NCBI RefSeq assembly: GCF_011193355.1
Contig: NZ_CP049780.1
Location: 2,140,230-2,204,229, forward strand
Length of the DNA stretch: 64,000 nucleotides
Origin: Streptomyces sp. JB150
GTDB lineage: Bacteria > Actinomycetota > Actinomycetes > Streptomycetales > Streptomycetaceae
Direction of reading: 5' to 3'
This document shows, one piece after another, positions 60,423 to 64,000 of the stretch. Position numbers and translations under genes: made by a program. The notes beneath the pieces are model-generated. The model was not told the origin of the DNA. It saw nothing but the letters and a program-made list of their open reading frames with translations, and searched no databases. How positions within the stretch are numbered: position 1 is the stretch's first letter; every line of letters begins with the position of its first letter.

Positions 60423-61391
60423 GTGACCGACGCTTCCGCCACGGCCCCCCGACGACCCGGTGAGCAGGCGCTCGCCGCACTCGGCCTGGGCGCGCCCGGC
60501 CTCGACCCCGCCGACGCCTCGCCGCACTCCTTCCCCGGCGGCGGCCGCTGGCGCACCGAGATCCCCTCCTGCGAGGGTCCGGAGGCGCTGGCCGTGGTGC
60601 TCAAGGAGGCCTCGCGCCTCGATGTGCCGATCCACCGGATCAGCCAGGGCAGCGGCGTGTGGATGCTGACCGACGCCGAGATCACCGAGATGGTCGAGGC
60701 GACCGCCGAACGCGACATCGAGCTGTGCCTGTTCACCGGCCCGCGCGGCACCTGGGACATCGGCGGCTCCACCCGCACCGACTCGCGCGGGGCCGGGCTG
60801 CGCGCCCGGGGCCACGACGCGGTCGCCGGCTGCGTCGAGGACGCCGTCCGCGCCACCGAGCTGGGGGTGAAGTGCCTGCTGGTGGCCGACGAGGGCGTGC
60901 TGTGGACGCTGCACCGGGCGCGCGAGGCCGGGATCGTCCCCGCCGACACGACGCTGAAAGTTTCGGCGCTGATCGGCCCGGTCAACCCGGCCTCGTTCGC
61001 GGTGTACGAGCGGCTGGGCGCCGACTCCGTCAACGTGCCGAGCGACCTGACGCTGGATCACCTCACCGAGATCCGCCGGGTGTCGGCCGCGCCGATGGAC
61101 ATGTACATCGAGGCGCCCGACGACCTGGGCGGCTATGTCCGGATGTACGAGGTGGCCGAGCTGATCCGGCGCGGGGCGCCGCTGTATCTGAAGTTCGGCC
61201 TGTCGAAGGCCCCCGGGATCTACCCCTACGGCCACCACCTGCGCGAGCTGACCCTGGCGACCGCCAAGGAGCGGGTGCGGCGCGGGCGCCTGGCGCTCGA
61301 CCTGCTGGCCCGGCACGGGGCCGACGGGGACATGGCACCGCTGGGTTCGCGGCTGCCCGGAAAGCTCCAGCGGTTCGAAACGCATTCATAA
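60423..61391 (+). CDS. TIM-barrel-like (U32-peptidase-like) protein of unknown function
   Basis: 322 residues, GTG start with GAAGGA upstream. Repeated beta-alpha units (VVLKEASRLDVPIHRISQG, ERDIELCLFTGPRGTWDIGG, GVKCLLVADEGVLWTLH, LKVSALIGPVNPASFAVYERLGADSVNVPSDLTLDHLTEIR, PMDMYIEAPDDLGGYVR) point to a TIM barrel similar to the U32 peptidase/collagenase-like group. No clear catalytic residues stand out to me. Because it sits in a sugar-acid operon, it could be an aldolase or isomerase, but that is a guess. Preceded by a TCTCGAACA site. Confidence 0.6.
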   Translation: MTDASATAPRRPGEQALAALGLGAPGLDPADASPHSFPGGGRWRTEIPSCEGPEALAVVLKEASRLDVPIHRISQGSGVWMLTDAEITEMVEATAERDIELCLFTGPRGTWDIGGSTRTDSRGAGLRARGHDAVAGCVEDAVRATELGVKCLLVADEGVLWTLHRAREAGIVPADTTLKVSALIGPVNPASFAVYERLGADSVNVPSDLTLDHLTEIRRVSAAPMDMYIEAPDDLGGYVRMYEVAELIRRGAPLYLKFGLSKAPGIYPYGHHLRELTLATAKERVRRGRLALDLLARHGADGDMAPLGSRLPGKLQRFETHS

Positions 61392-61484
61392 CTTTTCGAA
61401 CGGCCTCTTCACAGAAGCCGACGCAGCCCAACAGAATCCCACACATCCCCACCCCGCTGTGCACCGACATCAAGGAAGATGACC

Positions 61485-62597
61485 ATGCGCAACCGCAGAG
61501 CCGCAGTCGCCGCCATCGCCACCGCCGCCTCCCTGGCCCTCACCCTGACCGCCTGCGGCCAGAACAGCGAGGGCGGCAGCGAGGAGGGCAAGGGCAGCGC
61601 CGAGGACGCCACGATCGGCATCTCGATGCCCACCAAGTCCTCCGAGCGCTGGATCGCCGACGGGAACAACGTTGTCCAGCACCTTCAGGACAAGGGCTAC
61701 AAGACCAAGCTGGTCTACGGGGAGGACGACCCCGACCAGCAGGTCTCCCAGATCGAGAACATGATCACCCAGGGTGTGGACGCCCTGATCATCGCGGCCA
61801 TCGACAACAAGTCGATGAACAACGTCCTGCAGCAGGCCAAGGACGCCGACATCCCGGTGATCTCCTACGACCGCCTGATCCTCGGCACGGACGACGTCGA
61901 CTACTACGCCTCCTTCGACAACGAGAAGGTCGGCGAGCTGCAGGGCACCTACATCGTCGAGAAGCTGGGCCTGAAGGACGGCGGCGAGAAGGGCCCGTTC
62001 AACATCGAGCTGTTCGCCGGCTCCAACGACGACAACAACACCCGCTACTTCTTCCAGGGCGCGATGAACGTCCTGAAGCCGTACATCGACAAGAAGCAGC
62101 TGGTCGTGAAGTCCGGGCAGACCGAGCTGACCCAGGTCACGACGCTGCGCTGGGACGGCGCGACCGCCCAGCGGCGCATGGACGACATCCTCACCAAGTC
62201 GTACAAGAGCGGCAAGGTCGACGCGGTGCTGTCGCCGTACGACGGCATCTCCATCGGCATCCTCTCCGCGCTGAAGTCGGACGGCTACGGCTCCAAGGAC
62301 AAGCCGCTGCCGGTCGTCACGGGCCAGGACGCCGAGGTCGCCTCGGTGAAGTCGATCATCGCCGACGAGCAGTCGATGACCGTCTACAAGGACACCCGCG
62401 AGCTGGCCAAGGTCGCCTCCAACATGGTCGACGCGGTGCTGAACGACAAGAAGCCCGAGGTCAACGACACCAAGACCTACGACAACGGGGCGAAGGTCGT
62501 GCCGGCGTACCTGCTGGAGCCGGTCGCCGTCGACAAGGGCAACTACCAGAAGACCGTCGTCGACTCCGGCTACATCAAGGAGTCGGACCTCACGTAG
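61485..62597 (+). CDS. Sugar ABC transporter substrate-binding lipoprotein (ChvE/XylF-like)
   Basis: 370 residues from ATG 61485, chosen because AAGGAA ends seven bases before it; ATG 61479 would overlap that site. Signal peptide with lipobox LTAC (Cys24). The mature part is a type I periplasmic binding fold: [48 protein letters not shown] (a common sugar-binding segment) and [20 protein letters not shown]. It captures a pentose, hexose or sugar acid outside and passes it to the membrane permease. TTCGAA sites at 61374 and 61394 lie in its upstream region. Followed by the ATPase gene. Confidence 0.92.
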   Translation: MRNRRAAVAAIATAASLALTLTACGQNSEGGSEEGKGSAEDATIGISMPTKSSERWIADGNNVVQHLQDKGYKTKLVYGEDDPDQQVSQIENMITQGVDALIIAAIDNKSMNNVLQQAKDADIPVISYDRLILGTDDVDYYASFDNEKVGELQGTYIVEKLGLKDGGEKGPFNIELFAGSNDDNNTRYFFQGAMNVLKPYIDKKQLVVKSGQTELTQVTTLRWDGATAQRRMDDILTKSYKSGKVDAVLSPYDGISIGILSALKSDGYGSKDKPLPVVTGQDAEVASVKSIIADEQSMTVYKDTRELAKVASNMVDAVLNDKKPEVNDTKTYDNGAKVVPAYLLEPVAVDKGNYQKTVVDSGYIKESDLT

Positions 62598-62643
62598 CCG
62601 TCGCCACCGACCGACGACCCATCACCGACTGGAAGGCACGACC

Positions 62644-64000
62644 ATGGCGGGACCCGTCCTGGAAATGCGCTCGATCGTCAAGACCTTTCCCGGCGTCAAG
62701 GCGCTGTCGGACGTCACGCTGACCGTCCGGCAGGGCGAGGTCCACGCCATCTGCGGGGAGAACGGCGCCGGCAAGTCCACCCTGATGAAGGTGCTCTCCG
62801 GCGTCCACCCGTACGGCAGTTACGAGGGCGAGATCCTCTTCGAGGGAGAGGTCTGCCGGTTCAAGGACATCCGGGCCAGCGAGCAGCACGGCATCGTGAT
62901 CATCCACCAGGAGCTGGCGCTGGTGCCGTTCCTGTCGATCGCGGAGAACATCTTCCTCGGCAACGAGCACGCCACCCGCGGCCTGATCAACTGGAACGAG
63001 ACCCTGCGGCACGCCACCGAGCTGCTGCGCCGGGTGGGGCTGAGCGACCACCCGGAGACCCGGGTCGCCGACATCGGCGTGGGCAAGCAGCAGCTGGTGG
63101 AGATCGCCAAGGCGCTCGCCAAGAAGGTGAAGCTGCTGATCCTGGACGAGCCGACGGCGGCGCTGAACGACGAGGACAGCGACAAGCTCCTCGATCTGAT
63201 CCTGGAGCTGAAGAACCAGGGCATCACCTCGATCATCATCTCCCACAAGCTCAACGAGATCCGCAAGGTCGCCGACTCGGTGACGATCATCCGGGACGGC
63301 CGGTCGATCGAGACGCTCGACGTGAAGGACCCGGGCACCACCGAGGACCGGATCATCAGCGGCATGGTCGGCCGCGACCTCGACCACCGCTTTCCCGAGC
63401 GCACCCCGCACCAGCCGGAGGAGGGCCGGGCGCCCGCCCTGGAGATCCGCGACTGGACCGTGCACCACCCGATCGACCAGCAGCGCAAGGTGGTCGACGA
63501 GGTGTCGCTCCAGGTGCGGCGCGGCGAGATCGTCGGCATCGCGGGCCTGATGGGCGCCGGCCGCACCGAGCTGGCGATGAGCGTCTTCGGCCGCACCTAC
63601 GGCCGCTACGCGGGCGGCACCGTCCTCAAGGACGGCGAGGAGATCCGCACCAGGACGGTCGCGGAGGCGGTGGCGAACGGCATCGCGTACGTCACCGAGG
63701 ACCGCAAGCACTACGGCCTGAACCTGATCGACACCATCAACCGGAACATCTCGCTGACCGCGCTGCACAAGGTCGCCCGGCGCGGCGTCGTGGACGAGCA
63801 CGAGGAACGCCAGGTCGCCGAGGGCTTCCGGAAGTCGATGAACATCAAGGCGCCCACGGTGTTCGAGCCGGTGGGCAAGCTGTCCGGCGGCAACCAGCAG
63901 AAGGTCGTCCTCAGCAAGTGGATCTTCGCGGGTCCGGACGTGCTGATCCTGGACGAGCCGACGCGCGGGATCGACGTCGGCGCCAAGTACGAGATCTACA
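62644..64000 (+). CDS. Sugar ABC transporter ATP-binding protein (MmsA/XylG type; cut by window end)
   Basis: 452 codons are visible and the frame is still open at the window edge. Two ABC modules: first with Walker [10 protein letters not shown], the variant signature [14 protein letters not shown] and Walker [12 protein letters not shown]; second with a degenerate Walker [10 protein letters not shown], a standard [14 protein letters not shown] and [12 protein letters not shown]. This asymmetry is normal for CUT2-type sugar importers. A permease gene should follow beyond the window. ATG start with GAAGG nearby; the gap to the binding-protein gene is 46 bases. Confidence 0.93.
   Translation, partial: MAGPVLEMRSIVKTFPGVKALSDVTLTVRQGEVHAICGENGAGKSTLMKVLSGVHPYGSYEGEILFEGEVCRFKDIRASEQHGIVIIHQELALVPFLSIAENIFLGNEHATRGLINWNETLRHATELLRRVGLSDHPETRVADIGVGKQQLVEIAKALAKKVKLLILDEPTAALNDEDSDKLLDLILELKNQGITSIIISHKLNEIRKVADSVTIIRDGRSIETLDVKDPGTTEDRIISGMVGRDLDHRFPERTPHQPEEGRAPALEIRDWTVHHPIDQQRKVVDEVSLQVRRGEIVGIAGLMGAGRTELAMSVFGRTYGRYAGGTVLKDGEEIRTRTVAEAVANGIAYVTEDRKHYGLNLIDTINRNISLTALHKVARRGVVDEHEERQVAEGFRKSMNIKAPTVFEPVGKLSGGNQQKVVLSKWIFAGPDVLILDEPTRGIDVGAKYEIY

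Overview
The window looks like a stretch of a Streptomyces chromosome. It is very GC-rich with strong third-position GC, uses many GTG and some TTG starts, and carries a chaplin-type aerial-hyphae protein, DUF families common in actinomycetes, and the fas cluster order regulator-fabD-fabH-acpP-fabF known from Streptomyces. From memory, the gene order resembles the S. coelicolor SCO23xx-SCO24xx region; I could not check this. I count about 60 protein genes, one tRNA, one riboswitch, several terminators and operators, and no insertion sequence, phage or CRISPR. It reads as conserved core chromosome, not a genomic island.

Layout. 1-2730: tail of a probable peptidoglycan-binding protein, a HAD phosphatase, a TMEM165/GDT1-type cation transporter behind a yybP-ykoY manganese riboswitch, and a secreted HNH nuclease. 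2898-9670: PhoD-like phosphatase, a large FAD/NAD(P)-binding protein, DoxX, DedA, DUF2277 and PanE-like genes, with degenerate tandem repeats between them. 9708-14838: GNAT, chaplin, a small hypothetical, tRNA-Val, a DUF4097 lipoprotein, a coiled-coil protein, DUF4383 and an FmdB-type zinc ribbon. 14839-15169 is a repeat-rich spacer.

15170-25139: a Ter stress gene neighbourhood. It holds a HAD hydrolase, one long polypeptide that joins a PRTase-TRSP protein to a StiP-type protein, an HpcH/HpaI aldolase-like protein, three TerD proteins, a TerA-like protein, a TerC-like DUF475 membrane protein, a peroxiredoxin and DUF3052. The HAD, PRTase and aldolase genes match the set proposed in the literature to make a nucleoside-like metabolite alongside Ter proteins.

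25435-42232: pyruvate dehydrogenase E1 (aceE) with a short upstream ORF, a potassium channel, an MFS exporter with a divergent TetR regulator, hydrolases, an aldo/keto reductase with a MerR regulator, a pirin, and then the type II fatty acid operon fabD-fabH-acpP-fabF preceded by a fasR-like activator. AceE makes the acetyl-CoA that the fas enzymes use.

42378-57865: DUF3145, an SGNH lipoprotein, a GH3 beta-glucosidase with a TetR neighbour, a secreted pyroglutamyl-peptidase-like protein that lacks the catalytic cysteine, LysE, EI24, a MarR regulator with paired palindromes facing a quinone-oxidoreductase-like gene, Ohr, a serine hydrolase coupled to an M14 carboxypeptidase, a SUFU-domain protein and a zinc-ribbon/low-complexity membrane protein. 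58145-64000: a sugar-acid operon (galactonate-dehydratase-like enolase, zinc alcohol dehydrogenase, a TIM-barrel-like protein, a sugar-binding lipoprotein and an ABC ATPase cut by the window end). A repeated TTTCGAA...GTGCCGAAA element brackets its promoter.

Many genes here have no Shine-Dalgarno sequence but a TANNNT box 6-7 bases before the start codon, so leaderless transcription appears common in this window.
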